DNA of 64,000 bases from Metallumcola ferriviriculae (GTDB lineage Bacteria > Bacillota > JADQBR01), in assembly GCF_035573695.1 (NCBI RefSeq), contig NZ_CP121694.1, positions 3,542,001-3,606,000 on the forward strand, in the 5' to 3' direction. The notes under the pieces were generated by a model. It saw nothing but the letters and a program-made list of their open reading frames with translations. It ran no database searches and had not been told where the DNA came from. This document shows positions 8,405 through 17,234 of the stretch, piece after piece; positions within the stretch are counted from its first letter, which is position 1; the number at the start of each line of letters is the position of its first letter. A program made the position numbers and the translations under genes.

Positions 8405-9706
8405 CTAAACCTTGAAATTCTTAATAAGCTCCTTCAGGTCTTTTGCTACCACAGACAACCTTTGGGCAGCATTACCCAAATCCTCTATTATAGCCGCTTC
8501 TTGTTGGGTTGAAGCAGCTACTTGTTGGGCACTGGAAGTAGTTTCGAGGGCAATTGATGATACCTCTTCAACTGCAACCGCAGCACTTCCCGCAGCTTCG
8601 GCCATTTTCTTACTGGCTTGGGACACTCTTTGCACCTCATCACTGACACTATTAATAACATTGGAAATGTTTTCAAATGCTTCCCCTGCCTTATGAACCA
8701 AACCTATCCCGGTACTCACCTCGTTAGTACCATTTCTCATTGCCTCTACTGCATTCATTGTCTCCTGTTGAATATGCTTGATCAAATCATCAATTTGTTT
8801 AGTAGATACTGCTGATTGCTCTGCCAGTTTTCTAACTTCTTCTGCAACAACAGCAAACCCTCTGCCATGCTCTCCTGCCCGCGCCGCTTCAATTGCAGCA
8901 TTTAGCGCCAAAAGGTCCGTTTGCCCCGCAATGGCCGAGATGGCCTCTACTATTTGACCTATTTCTTTTGAACGTCGACCCAACAGTTCAACTGTCTCAG
9001 CAGAATCATTTACAGTACCGTTTATTATATCCATCTGCCTAACGGCCTCCGTTATAGCTTTGGTTCCTCCCTTGATAACCTTATTTGCTTGTCCCGCCTG
9101 CTGCTCCACAGTGGCGACACTACCGACAACGTCTTGCACAGTTGTTGACATGTCTTCTAAATTAGACGAGGTCATTTTCAAATTTGCTGCTTGGTGATCA
9201 GTACCACGAGCAACTTGCTGAATGGTCGTGGCAATTTGCTGTGTCGCATCTACAACTTCTCTGCTATTATCATCCAATGTAGATACCGCATCAAAAACCT
9301 GTTCAGCAGCTAAAGCCACCTTGTTAATCAGTTTGGCCATTTGTTTCATCATACTGTTATAACTGCTGGCCAACGATTCAACTTGATCACCGGTTGTGAC
9401 TATTATTTTGCCGGTTAAATCCCCTCTAGCAGCCCTTTCCATCCCTTTCACCATCTTCTCTAGCGGCTTGATCAAACGCCCGGCGAAGAACCACGCAACT
9501 ATCAAGGATACTATTGTGCCGCTTATACCGGCAAATAATATATTCCTTTGAAATTCCCAAAAAAGTGCTTCATACGCCTGCCCTTGAGCGGCAAGACTTA
9601 GTCTAGCTTCCACCGCAGGGAAAGTGTATGTTATCGTTGCTGTCCAAAGCGCCACGCTAATCACGGAAAATGCAATCATAAATTTGCCCCTCAAGCCAAA
9701 GCGCAT
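8405..9706 (-). CDS. Methyl-accepting chemotaxis protein with minimal extracytoplasmic loop
   Basis: A short receptor of 433 residues. Membrane segments are at about 8-27 and 54-76, leaving only about 25 residues outside, too small for a ligand-binding domain. HAMP (about 72-125) and the signalling domain with [34 protein letters not shown] follow. Such receptors often sense membrane state or energy, or rely on partner proteins (inference). The ATG has an AGGGGGGA site. It lies 24 bp downstream of fliY, so it is probably co-transcribed with the switch genes, and it ends at a terminator next to the intron. Confidence 0.9.
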   Translation of the reverse strand: MRFGLRGKFMIAFSVISVALWTATITYTFPAVEARLSLAAQGQAYEALFWEFQRNILFAGISGTIVSLIVAWFFAGRLIKPLEKMVKGMERAARGDLTGKIIVTTGDQVESLASSYNSMMKQMAKLINKVALAAEQVFDAVSTLDDNSREVVDATQQIATTIQQVARGTDHQAANLKMTSSNLEDMSTTVQDVVGSVATVEQQAGQANKVIKGGTKAITEAVRQMDIINGTVNDSAETVELLGRRSKEIGQIVEAISAIAGQTDLLALNAAIEAARAGEHGRGFAVVAEEVRKLAEQSAVSTKQIDDLIKHIQQETMNAVEAMRNGTNEVSTGIGLVHKAGEAFENISNVINSVSDEVQRVSQASKKMAEAAGSAAVAVEEVSSIALETTSSAQQVAASTQQEAAIIEDLGNAAQRLSVVAKDLKELIKNFKV

Positions 9707-9730
9707 AATTTATCCCCCCTAAACTTTTTC

Positions 9731-10810
9731 TTAAGCTTCCATCAGATTGTTTAATCTCTCCCGAGTACTGATAATGTGGGTCAGCCTCACACCAAAATTT
9801 TCATTGATTACCACCACTTCGCCATGAGCAATTAAAGTTCCGTTTACCAGAATGTCCACCGGTTCATTGGAAATCTTTTCCAGTTCAACCACTGACCCTG
9901 GGGTAAGATTAAGTACTTCTTTAATCGGTTTTTTGGTTTTACCCAATACAACCGAAATTCTTAATGGTACATCTAAGATTAAATCTAAGTTTCTCGGTTG
10001 CTCATCATCCTGCTCCGCTGCAGGCATCCCTTTCGGCGGCGCGGAAATCTCCTCGTCATTACCCTTAGGGACCTCCTCAATTAACTGATATTCATCCGTT
10101 CCTTCATCTTCCGAACTAACATCAGTGTTTTCGTCTCCGCCCGTAGAAGTACCAAGTAAAAATTCTGCTTGCTCTCTGGCTACACCTATGGGTATTACTT
10201 GCATTATCTCACTATCCACCAATTCACCGATGGTTAAATTAAAGGAGATTACCACCAATTGAATGTCTTCAGGATATTGAAAAGGGTTTCCAACCTCTTC
10301 GGAAAAGTCTACAGGGGTTATCTCAGGAGGGGAAATGACTACTCTCTGATTGAACATTGTTGACATAGATGTTGCCGAAGAACCCATCATTTGATTCATA
10401 GCTTCCGCCACAGCACTAATCGAAAACTCCGACAACTCATCTGTAATTTCTTTGCCCTCTCCCCCCATCATCAGGTCAGCAATTACAGCGGAATCCCTTG
10501 ACTGCATCACTAAAATATTATCACCCTTAACCCCGTCGGTGAAATTAATTTTGATTAATAAATATGGTATATTGAATGTTTCCGATAATATCTTAGAATT
10601 TGTTAAAGAAATTTTGGGAGTTGTAATAGTTACCTTTTGATTAATCAACTGAGACAGAGCTGTGGCAGCGGACCCCATGGAAATATTTCCTATCTCACCC
10701 AGTGCGTCCTGTTCTTCAGCCATTAATTCTTGCTTAGCAGAAGCTTCACCCGCCTCTTCTTGACGCAGTAAGGCATCTATCTCTTCTTGGGACAAAAAAC
10801 TGTCACTCAT
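9731..10810 (-). CDS. fliY: FliY, flagellar switch protein with CheC-type phosphatase domain
   Basis: FliY is a C-ring component that also dephosphorylates CheY-P. The N-terminus has the CheY-binding-like peptide FLSQEEIDALL (5-15). Two CheC-type active-site helices follow: ALGEIGNISMGSAATAL with E39/N42, and AVAEAMNQMMGSSATSM with E136/N139. An acidic linker (about 215-275) leads to a C-terminal FliN/SpoA domain (about 280-359: LDLILDVPLRISVVLGKTKK). At 359 residues it has normal length. It overlaps fliM by 8 bp. A stand-alone fliN is also present at 25985-26356, so this C-ring has two FliN-type subunits available. Confidence 0.97.
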   Translation of the reverse strand: MSDSFLSQEEIDALLRQEEAGEASAKQELMAEEQDALGEIGNISMGSAATALSQLINQKVTITTPKISLTNSKILSETFNIPYLLIKINFTDGVKGDNILVMQSRDSAVIADLMMGGEGKEITDELSEFSISAVAEAMNQMMGSSATSMSTMFNQRVVISPPEITPVDFSEEVGNPFQYPEDIQLVVISFNLTIGELVDSEIMQVIPIGVAREQAEFLLGTSTGGDENTDVSSEDEGTDEYQLIEEVPKGNDEEISAPPKGMPAAEQDDEQPRNLDLILDVPLRISVVLGKTKKPIKEVLNLTPGSVVELEKISNEPVDILVNGTLIAHGEVVVINENFGVRLTHIISTRERLNNLMEA

Positions 10811-11798
10811 CTACAACATCTCCCTCATTCACAATTGTGGTAATCTGAGCAGCCAGGGTATTGCCTTTCACACCAGGTTGGAATTTTAGTTTGGTGTGTC
10901 CTTCAACCAACATATCCATATCCGAATCCACCGAGCGGTCTAAAATTAAACAATCTCCCGTTTCCAGTTGCAAAAATTCTCTTACCGTCAGTTGGGTTTC
11001 ACCACATAGAGCTGTTAATGTCACGGGCGCCTTACCCAAAAACTTACTCATTGCTTTATAATAAGTATCCCGGTCTTTCTGGTCAGAACCCGAGAACCAG
11101 TAATGGGCAGAAAGTTTAGAGATTACTGTTTCCAGTGTTATATAAGGTAAACATAAGTTGATATAACCCTGAGTATTTCCAATTTGGCTGCTAAGTGTGA
11201 CCAACGCAATGGTCTCATTCGGTGAAATAACTTGGTTATATTGCGGGTTAGTCTCCATAGACTCAATTTGTGGTGAAATGTCGAATAAATCCGCCCACGC
11301 CGTGACCAAGTTATCCAACATCCGAGCGTTAATTTTACGTAGGACACTCATTTCAATCTCGGTTAACTCCCGCACTTCTTCTGTCATCTTCCCAGTGCCG
11401 CCAAATAGCAAATCAATCATGGGAAAAACAAAAGCCGAGTTTGTCTCTAATACACCCGTTCCTTTCAACGGCGGTAGTGAAAAAACAGTCATTAATGTTG
11501 GAGTGGGTACTGAGTTGATAAAATCTTCATACGTCAGCTGATCTACAGACATTATTTTAATCTGAGCACTAGTTCGTAAATAGGCAGATAAAAAGTTAGA
11601 TAATAGCCGCGCAAAATTATCATGTATCATGTGCAGCGTACGCAGCTGGTCCTTAGAAAATTTGTTTGGCCTGCGAAAATCATAACTACGTACCTTTTCC
11701 TGTGTATTTTCCTCTTTTAATTGTTTCGTGTCTAACTCGCCTGTGGAAATAGCATTTAGCAATAAGTCAATTTCTGATTGTGATAAGACTTCTTCCAT
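10803..11798 (-). CDS. fliM: FliM, flagellar motor switch protein
   Basis: The 331-residue FliM begins with the CheY-P binding peptide VLSQSEIDLLL (4-14). The middle CheC-like domain includes the segment with MSVDQLTYEDFINSVPTPT and the conserved FxFPMIDLLFGGTG-type motif (AFVFPMIDLLFGGTGK). The C-terminal SpoA domain starts near 250 (VTLTALCGETQLTVREFLQL). The ATG has an AGGAAGGTG site. It sits between cheY and fliY with an 8-bp overlap into fliY. It transmits CheY-P binding to rotation. Confidence 0.97.
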   Translation of the reverse strand: MEEVLSQSEIDLLLNAISTGELDTKQLKEENTQEKVRSYDFRRPNKFSKDQLRTLHMIHDNFARLLSNFLSAYLRTSAQIKIMSVDQLTYEDFINSVPTPTLMTVFSLPPLKGTGVLETNSAFVFPMIDLLFGGTGKMTEEVRELTEIEMSVLRKINARMLDNLVTAWADLFDISPQIESMETNPQYNQVISPNETIALVTLSSQIGNTQGYINLCLPYITLETVISKLSAHYWFSGSDQKDRDTYYKAMSKFLGKAPVTLTALCGETQLTVREFLQLETGDCLILDRSVDSDMDMLVEGHTKLKFQPGVKGNTLAAQITTIVNEGDVVDE

Positions 11799-11826
11799 AG
11801 CACCACCTTCCTTCTTAAGGCTGCTC

Positions 11827-12189
11827 TTAACCCAAGGCCTTTTGCAGTGCCTGCAGTACTCTATCCTGTTGGAACGGCTTCACAATGAAATCCTTGGCCC
11901 CTGCCTGAATTGCTTCCATCACCATCATCTGCTGTCCCATGGCACTACACATAATGATTCTTGCAGATGAATCGATATCTAAAATTTGCTTTACTGCAGC
12001 TATGCCATCCATTTCAGGCATGGTTATATCCATAGTGACCACGTCTGGTTCCATTTCTTTGTATAATTCTACTGCTACAGCACCATTAGTTGCCTCGCCA
12101 ACAACCTCATAACCATTTTTGAGAAGAATGTCCTTAATCATCATACGCATAAACGCTGCATCATCAACAATCAATACTTTTTTTCCCAT
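11827..12189 (-). CDS. cheY: CheY, chemotaxis response regulator
   Basis: A single-domain receiver of 120 residues. The acidic pair is D9/D10, the phospho-acceptor is D54 (VVTMDITMPEMDG), the switch residue is S82 (IIMCSAMG) and the conserved lysine is K104 (DFIVKPF). ATG 12189 is preferred because the GGGGGAG site is six bases upstream; the in-frame GTG at 12195 would abut it. Phosphorylated by CheA, it binds FliM/FliY. It sits between cheC and fliM. Confidence 0.96.
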   Translation of the reverse strand: MGKKVLIVDDAAFMRMMIKDILLKNGYEVVGEATNGAVAVELYKEMEPDVVTMDITMPEMDGIAAVKQILDIDSSARIIMCSAMGQQMMVMEAIQAGAKDFIVKPFQQDRVLQALQKALG

Positions 12190-12217
12190 GTTCACTCCCC
12201 CTAATATTTTAATATTA

Positions 12218-12805
12218 TTAAAGCCCTAATGCTGTCAAAATCCTCTTTAAAGACTCCTCCGTAGGAATTAAAAAGAAGTGCCCTCTGAGAATGCTGTCTT
12301 CAATAAAAAATTGGGTTTCAATAATTAAAATTTCTTCCGACAAATGCCCGCCTTCTAAAAAAGCAGCGTTAAGAACCGCACCCAGCATATCAAAAGACAG
12401 CGCTGGAACAGAACGGGAAATATTTAACCTCGTAAACTGACTTAGGGCAGTAAGAAAATTTCCTGTAAGAATATTACCGATCTCATGGAGAGTGGATTCC
12501 ACCAAACTCTCATCCCGTACGTTTCCAAGAAGCATGCTTAACAACCTATTGGCACTGGACTCATTTAATAAAAAGAAAATGTTTCCTGCCACATCTCCAC
12601 TCATTATAAAATTCACGCAAGAGACAATGTCTTCCTCTTTTCCCACCAGCTTAAATGTTTCCTCTAAGGGAACTATCCCAGATCTGGGCACTGTCATTTG
12701 AACTTTACGGTTTAACATCTTTCCCAGGGCAGTAGCGGCATTTCCCGCGCCAATATTGCCAATTTCCTGTAAAGCGCTTAAATGTATTTCCAGCAGCTCG
12801 TCCAT
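12218..12805 (-). CDS. cheC: CheC, CheY-P phosphatase
   Basis: 195 residues with both CheC active-site helices intact: ALQEIGNIGAGNAATAL (E14, N17) and TLHEIGNILTGNFLTAL (E108, N111). CheC hydrolyses CheY-P and binds CheD, completing the CheC/CheD/CheY-P adaptation loop known from Bacillus. The ATG has a GGAGAAGG site. It is followed by cheY and preceded by cheR. Together with FliY it gives two phosphatases; no cheZ is seen. Confidence 0.95.
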   Translation of the reverse strand: MDELLEIHLSALQEIGNIGAGNAATALGKMLNRKVQMTVPRSGIVPLEETFKLVGKEEDIVSCVNFIMSGDVAGNIFFLLNESSANRLLSMLLGNVRDESLVESTLHEIGNILTGNFLTALSQFTRLNISRSVPALSFDMLGAVLNAAFLEGGHLSEEILIIETQFFIEDSILRGHFFLIPTEESLKRILTALGL

Positions 12806-12873
12806 AATTACCTTCTCCTTCCCCTAATAGATCTGTTTTAAATAAAGGCTTATAATTTACCTAGAATAGTTAG

Positions 12874-13638
12874 TTAAGCCTCTTTGCGGTAAAACCAAGA
12901 CGAACTTTTTACTAGCCCTAATTCTCGATAATTGAGAATGCTTTCCGTAGCACCAATAAAGAGAATGCCTCCCTCCACCAATGCGTCAACGAACTTTTGG
13001 TATAATTCCCACTGTGCTTCTTTGGTAAAATAAATAGTAACATTGCGACAAACAATCAAATGGTATCCTTTACCATATCTATCCTTCAGCAAGTCATGGC
13101 GCCGAAATGTCACGTGATCCTTTATCGTGCTGCTTAGATGATATATACCAGCCGACTCTGTGAAATATTGTCTTAATCTATTTTCAGAAACATTTTTAAC
13201 TAAGTTTGCCGCATACTTACCGCCTTTGGCAGTTAAGAGCACCTTTTCATCCATATCAGTAGCATCAATTGTATGTCTCCCGCCAAACTCATGCAGTATC
13301 ATTGCCAGTGAATATGGTTCAGCTCCATTAGAACAAGCTGCGCTCCAAACCTTAAGCGTTTTAAACTGTCTATATAACGCAGGGAGAATTTCTCTTTCAG
13401 CATGAGCAAAAATGTCCGGATTACGAAAAAATTCTGACACGTTTATGGTTAATTTATCCATAAATTCAGCCCAAAGACCTTTGTTCCGCTTCAAGGCTTC
13501 GAAGTAAGTAGCGTAATCACTAAAGCCCTTTTGCCGCATGAGGCTTTCTATTCTTCTTTTTAACTGTTTTTCTTTATAACCATTAAGATTTACGTTGAAG
13601 TGTTGGTCTATCGTACCCTTGAATTGGCTAAAGTCCAT
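12874..13638 (-). CDS. cheR: CheR, chemoreceptor glutamate methyltransferase
   Basis: 254 residues. The N-terminal helical domain (about 1-70) has the RRIESLMRQKGFSDYATYFEAL segment, then the SAM-binding domain with LKVWSAACSNGAEPYSLAMIL, an IDATDMDEKVL motif and LIVCRNVTIYF. It methylates receptor glutamates, using SAM. The ATG at 13638 has a GGGAGGA site within the end of cheD, with a 31-bp overlap. Its antagonist CheB is encoded separately at 57675-58718. Confidence 0.96.
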   Translation of the reverse strand: MDFSQFKGTIDQHFNVNLNGYKEKQLKRRIESLMRQKGFSDYATYFEALKRNKGLWAEFMDKLTINVSEFFRNPDIFAHAEREILPALYRQFKTLKVWSAACSNGAEPYSLAMILHEFGGRHTIDATDMDEKVLLTAKGGKYAANLVKNVSENRLRQYFTESAGIYHLSSTIKDHVTFRRHDLLKDRYGKGYHLIVCRNVTIYFTKEAQWELYQKFVDALVEGGILFIGATESILNYRELGLVKSSSWFYRKEA

Positions 13639-14147
13639 GGTTCCTCCCGAAGTTCCCTTGGTGTTTTTCCTGCTGAACGAATAAATACTTTCCCGGTTTC
13701 TGAATGAAAAATCATTGTACGACCAATGTTCCCGCCTACTTCTGCAGCGGTTAAAGCAATCTGCATATCCTTTAACACCTCTTTTACTTTAGCTATGTTT
13801 CTTTCTCCAATGTTCAAAGTAGTACTGTCCGCAAAGGAAAACATTTGCGCACCGCCGGCGATTTTAGCCCGAAACCTTGATTTCCCTCCACCCATTGAAA
13901 TAAGTTTTTCCAAGAGTTGGGGAATAGCCAAATCAGCAAACTTTAACGGGTTGGTGACTCTATTAAATTGCCTACTGTCCGGCAGCATAATATGAGACAT
14001 CCCCCCTATTTTAAGCTTATAGTCATATATAACGATACCCACGCAAGAACCTAACCCCAGCGTAATTAATGTATCGGGACTATATGCGACTTTGTAATCG
14101 GCGATGCCAACCCTAATTTCCTGGTTAACTAAACTTGAATTTTTCAC
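13608..14147 (-). CDS. cheD: CheD, receptor glutamine deamidase
   Basis: 179 residues of normal CheD length. The catalytic Cys35 lies in TLGLGSCVGIVIYD and His52 in GGMSHIMLP. It deamidates receptor glutamines and is regulated by CheC. The start is GTG at 14147, with GGAGG eight bases upstream (GGAGGAAAAAT-GTG); an ATG two bases earlier is out of frame and runs straight into a stop. It is the first gene of the cheD-R-C-Y-fliM-fliY-receptor unit, divergent from the plus-strand TPR gene 90 bases away. I saw no convincing sigma-28 promoter there. Confidence 0.95.
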   Translation of the reverse strand: MKNSSLVNQEIRVGIADYKVAYSPDTLITLGLGSCVGIVIYDYKLKIGGMSHIMLPDSRQFNRVTNPLKFADLAIPQLLEKLISMGGGKSRFRAKIAGGAQMFSFADSTTLNIGERNIAKVKEVLKDMQIALTAAEVGGNIGRTMIFHSETGKVFIRSAGKTPRELREEPWTLANSRVR

Positions 14148-14236
14148 ATTTTTCCTCCAGAACCCTTAGTAGGAATAATTTTCCACTACAAGGGAATATA
14201 CTATATTAGCCCTTTATTACAGCGAGGTGTATGGAT

Positions 14237-14713
14237 ATGTTATGTCCCAATTGTCTCGAGTTTGCCCATGACAGTCTCCGCTTCTGTCCGCAGTGCGGTA
14301 CAGTGATAAGTATTAAAGAGGAGCTGCTGTTAATGTCCTGGCATGAGTTGTATAATCATGGCTGCAGCTCTTACAGGCATAATAACTACATAGAAGCGGA
14401 ACAATGTTTCGTGGAATCCATCCAGCTTAACCCCGCCCATTCGTTATCCTGGTACAACTTGGGAACACTCAAATTAAAGATGAAGCAGCCACAAGAAGCA
14501 TCAAAATGTCTCTTAGTTGCCAAACAATACAATCCTCAACATATCAATACACGAATGAACCTAGCTTCCGCCTACTGTCTAATAGGAAAATCCAAACTGG
14601 CGATAAAGGAGCTTCAGCTAATCCTTGGCATTTATCCCAATTGCCATCAGGCGAAAGAATTATTAATCAAATTAGAAAGCGTTAAAAACCCCGAAAAAAG
14701 GCACCAAGATTAG
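14237..14713 (+). CDS. Zinc-ribbon and TPR protein
   Basis: The only plus-strand gene. The 158-residue protein has a zinc ribbon (CPNC at 3-6, CPQC at 17-20) and then about three TPR units (HELYNHGCSSYRHNNYIEAEQCF, SLSWYNLGTLKLKMKQPQEASKCL, HINTRMNLASAYCLIGKSKLAIKEL). There is no signal or membrane segment, so it is probably cytosolic. The second ATG (14237) is seven bases after AGGTG and is preferred over 14231, which is one base away. Its stop codon overlaps the flgG stop codon tail to tail (TTAG). Its function is not recognised; position suggests a role in flagellar or chemotaxis regulation or assembly. Confidence 0.75.
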   Translation: MLCPNCLEFAHDSLRFCPQCGTVISIKEELLLMSWHELYNHGCSSYRHNNYIEAEQCFVESIQLNPAHSLSWYNLGTLKLKMKQPQEASKCLLVAKQYNPQHINTRMNLASAYCLIGKSKLAIKELQLILGIYPNCHQAKELLIKLESVKNPEKRHQD

Positions 14714-15483
14714 CGCCTGATGTTATTGGCGATCCCCCACATTTCGTCAGCGGTTTTAACTGTGCGTGAGCTTATCTCATAGGCCCGTTGGGCGGAAATC
14801 ATGTTAACCATTTCTTCCGCCAAATCCACATTGGAGCTTTCTAGGAAACCTTGCCTTAAATAACCTACTTCCTCTCCGGGACTCGCTTCTTCGGCTGCAC
14901 CGCTAGCTTCAGTAGTCTGGTAAAGGTTACGTCCTACCGCCTTCAATCCGGCGAGGTTTTTCACTTTATATAAGTTCATATTGCCTATTTCCTCTTCATT
15001 ACCTTGATTATCAATAGCAGAAACAATTCCTTGGGGTGTTATTCGTAGCTTTGCAGCATCTTCAGGAACTTCGATGTCATCATTAAGGTAAAGCCCAAAA
15101 TTATTAACCAATCTTCCATCACTGTCTACATTAAACGAGCCATCACGAGTATAGCCCATCTCACCGCCGGGAAGTTTAACCGCAAAGAAACCTTTTCCTT
15201 CTATGGCTAAGTCCAAACTCCTGCCGGTTTCATTAAGGTTACCCTGTAAAAAAACCTTGGTGACGGAACTAACCTTTACTCCCGATCCATAGCTGGGCAC
15301 CAGACGGGCATAACTAACAGGCATATTGGTTTCGTCTTTCTGCTGGTATACCAAATCGGCAAAAGAAACATTGCCCTTTTTATATCCGTTGGTATTTACA
15401 TTGGCTAGGTTATCAGCGATGTTATCCATCTTATGCATTTGTGCATTCATCCCACTGGCACCGGTCCATAAACTCTTCAACAT
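14710..15483 (-). CDS. flgG: FlgG-type flagellar rod protein
   Basis: 257 residues with the rod/hook signatures at both ends: N-terminal LWTGASGMNAQMHKMDNIADNLANVNTNGYKK and C-terminal SSNVDLAEEMVNMISAQRAYEISSRTVKTADEM. The central D1 part includes GRSLDLAIEGKGFFAV. It forms the distal rod. The ATG has a GGGGGGC-type site in the 15-bp gap after the upstream rod gene. It is the last gene of the long early run and its stop codon overlaps that of the convergent TPR gene. Confidence 0.95.
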   Translation of the reverse strand: MLKSLWTGASGMNAQMHKMDNIADNLANVNTNGYKKGNVSFADLVYQQKDETNMPVSYARLVPSYGSGVKVSSVTKVFLQGNLNETGRSLDLAIEGKGFFAVKLPGGEMGYTRDGSFNVDSDGRLVNNFGLYLNDDIEVPEDAAKLRITPQGIVSAIDNQGNEEEIGNMNLYKVKNLAGLKAVGRNLYQTTEASGAAEEASPGEEVGYLRQGFLESSNVDLAEEMVNMISAQRAYEISSRTVKTADEMWGIANNIRR

Positions 15484-15498
15484 CTAATCGCCCCCCGT

Positions 15499-16245
15499 TT
15501 AATCAATCCTACCAATTTCAGAAGCACTTTTACCCAGCATCTGGTCATACGCCTGAATTATTCGCTGGTTTGATTCGAAAGCACGGATCCCTGACATCAG
15601 GTTTACCATTTCTTTGACCAAATTAACATTTGATTTTTCCAACATCTTTTGCCTAACCAAATAACGCACATCATCATCAATAATGGTAGCCTCAGTGGGT
15701 CTAAACAAGACATCCTTCTCTTTTAGAAGGCTGTTGGGGTTGTGAAATGTTGTTACCCTTAAGCGTGCCTCCTGATTGCCGTCAATCATCAAATTACCTT
15801 GATCGTCTACAGCGAACTCTTTAGAATCCAACTTAATTCTGCCGTCTTCCCCCAACACATCATAGCCTTCTTCCGTTACCAAGTATCCGTCATTATTCAG
15901 CTGGAAATGCCCGTTCTTGGTGTATCTTAAACCGGACGGAGTGTCAACTGTAAAATACCCGTTCCCCACTATGGCCAAATCCAAATTACGGCCGGTCTCC
16001 TCCAACGCACCCGGTTGCTGAATGGTAACCCTTTCGTCAACTAAAGCACCCTGGGTAATGGTACCAATTTTGTCTGCATGCCCTTTGCCAACCTCGGCCA
16101 ACATTACCTCAGGAAAGGCTTTTAAGACCGTATCATCCCGTTTGTATCCGGGGGTATTGGCATTAACCAAATTATTTGAGATGCCTTCCTGCTTAATTTG
16201 CTGAGTAACCATCCCGGTAGTGGCGGCATAAAGTCCTCTGAACAA
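15499..16245 (-). CDS. flgF: FlgF/FlhO-type flagellar rod protein
   Basis: 248 residues with MFRGLYAATTGMVTQQIKQ at the start, ISNNLVNANTPGYKRD, GRNLDLAIVGNGYFTV and C-terminal SNVNLVKEMVNLMSGIRAFESNQRIIQAYDQM. It is the partner of FlgG in the rod. The start codon is TTG at 16245, six bases after GGAGGG; no in-frame ATG gives the conserved MFRGLY N-terminus. It resembles Bacillus FlhO as much as FlgF, so the symbol is by family only. Confidence 0.9.
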   Translation of the reverse strand: MFRGLYAATTGMVTQQIKQEGISNNLVNANTPGYKRDDTVLKAFPEVMLAEVGKGHADKIGTITQGALVDERVTIQQPGALEETGRNLDLAIVGNGYFTVDTPSGLRYTKNGHFQLNNDGYLVTEEGYDVLGEDGRIKLDSKEFAVDDQGNLMIDGNQEARLRVTTFHNPNSLLKEKDVLFRPTEATIIDDDVRYLVRQKMLEKSNVNLVKEMVNLMSGIRAFESNQRIIQAYDQMLGKSASEIGRID

Positions 16246-16257
16246 CAGAATCCCTCC

Positions 16258-16788
16258 TTATTGTGTGGTTAACAAGTCAATTATTGTATCAACATCACTG
16301 CCTTTAACCAAATTATAAGTACCGGCAATTATTTTTTGACTGACTTTCCTTTTGTCTGCCCGCTCAAGAAACTTTGCTGATGTAATTGCGCCTGCATCTT
16401 CTAAAATATCTGCAACTTCTGTCAAATTACTGCCGCGTGGAATGGTTACCCTCACAACATCTTCCGCCTTCGTTACCTTCTCAGACTGCTTTTCACTACT
16501 CTGATCACTTTCATTTTCAGGTAAAATAGCACCGTCATTTTTGCTTCCTTCATTTTTTGCTGATTTCATTTGGCTGGTGCCCTTTTCATCTACTGTCAAA
16601 ACTTCTGACTTATTTGGTTCTTTATAGATCACTACTTCGTCCTTAAATACCATTCCTAGGTTCCTTGCAGCAGCGATTACCTCCATTTCTGTAGGCTCAG
16701 AGCCCGGAAATAGCATCACTAATGTGCCGCTTAAAACTAACCCAATACCTATACCGAATAAAATTTGAATATTTTGTTTCAGAGCCAT
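16258..16788 (-). CDS. Membrane-anchored MltG (YceG) LysM-like domain protein without catalytic domain
   Basis: 176 residues. A membrane segment lies at about 9-28, followed by a polar linker (about 60-105) and a C-terminal domain (about 110-176) with VTIPRGSNLTEVADILEDAGAI and IAGTYNLVKGSDVDTIIDLL. This matches the N-terminal LysM-like domain of endolytic transglycosylase MltG, but the transglycosylase domain itself is missing. There is no good ribosome-binding site; the start lies 2 bases after the swrB-like stop codon, so coupling is likely. Its place between sigD and rod genes suggests a cell-wall-related role in rod passage (inference). Confidence 0.7.
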   Translation of the reverse strand: MALKQNIQILFGIGIGLVLSGTLVMLFPGSEPTEMEVIAAARNLGMVFKDEVVIYKEPNKSEVLTVDEKGTSQMKSAKNEGSKNDGAILPENESDQSSEKQSEKVTKAEDVVRVTIPRGSNLTEVADILEDAGAITSAKFLERADKRKVSQKIIAGTYNLVKGSDVDTIIDLLTTQ

Positions 16789-16790
16789 TT

Positions 16791-17234
16791 TTATTTTCTT
16801 AGAGAGAGAATTAATTCTATCTCCCCCTTTCCCCGCTTATATTCCCTTGCAATTTCAGTAATACTTTTGCCCTGGTCATAATCTATATAGATATCGTCAA
16901 ACAAAGTCAATTGGTTCATATCATTCATGACTTGCTCAAATGATAACTCTTTGCTGTTTGCTAGTTTTTTAATGGTCTCATCGAATTGGTCGAACCTTTG
17001 CTGCATGAGATTTAAATTATGGGTCAACAAAGCTAAACTATTATGTATTTCATCGTAGTCGCTATCCTGTCGCAATCGGTATTCTAAGCTTTCTTTTTCC
17101 TGTAGCGCCAGCTGAAATTTATCCTGTAATTCAACAACATCGGTATTTTGGTTGGTTTGGTGGTCCTTAACTATTTCCGGTATCGAAAAAGCTATAATTA
17201 CGCCGCCAAGTAAAATAAAAAGCCATCCCATCAT
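16791..17234 (-). CDS. SwrB-like (YlxL/DUF6115) membrane coiled-coil protein
   Basis: 147 residues with one N-terminal membrane helix (about 3-20), a coiled coil (about 35-95) and a C-terminal helix-turn-helix-like motif (GKSITEIAREYKRGKGEIELILSLRK). Position directly after sigD with a 4-bp ATGA overlap matches Bacillus swrB, which promotes basal body maturation. Sequence identity looks low, so the assignment rests on topology, the C-terminal motif and synteny. Confidence 0.7.
   Translation of the reverse strand: MMGWLFILLGGVIIAFSIPEIVKDHQTNQNTDVVELQDKFQLALQEKESLEYRLRQDSDYDEIHNSLALLTHNLNLMQQRFDQFDETIKKLANSKELSFEQVMNDMNQLTLFDDIYIDYDQGKSITEIAREYKRGKGEIELILSLRK

Noticed and set aside
14148-14236. 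Promoters between cheD and the plus-strand TPR gene
   Set aside because: Several TATA-like hexamers on both strands, but no -35 at suitable spacing; not called.
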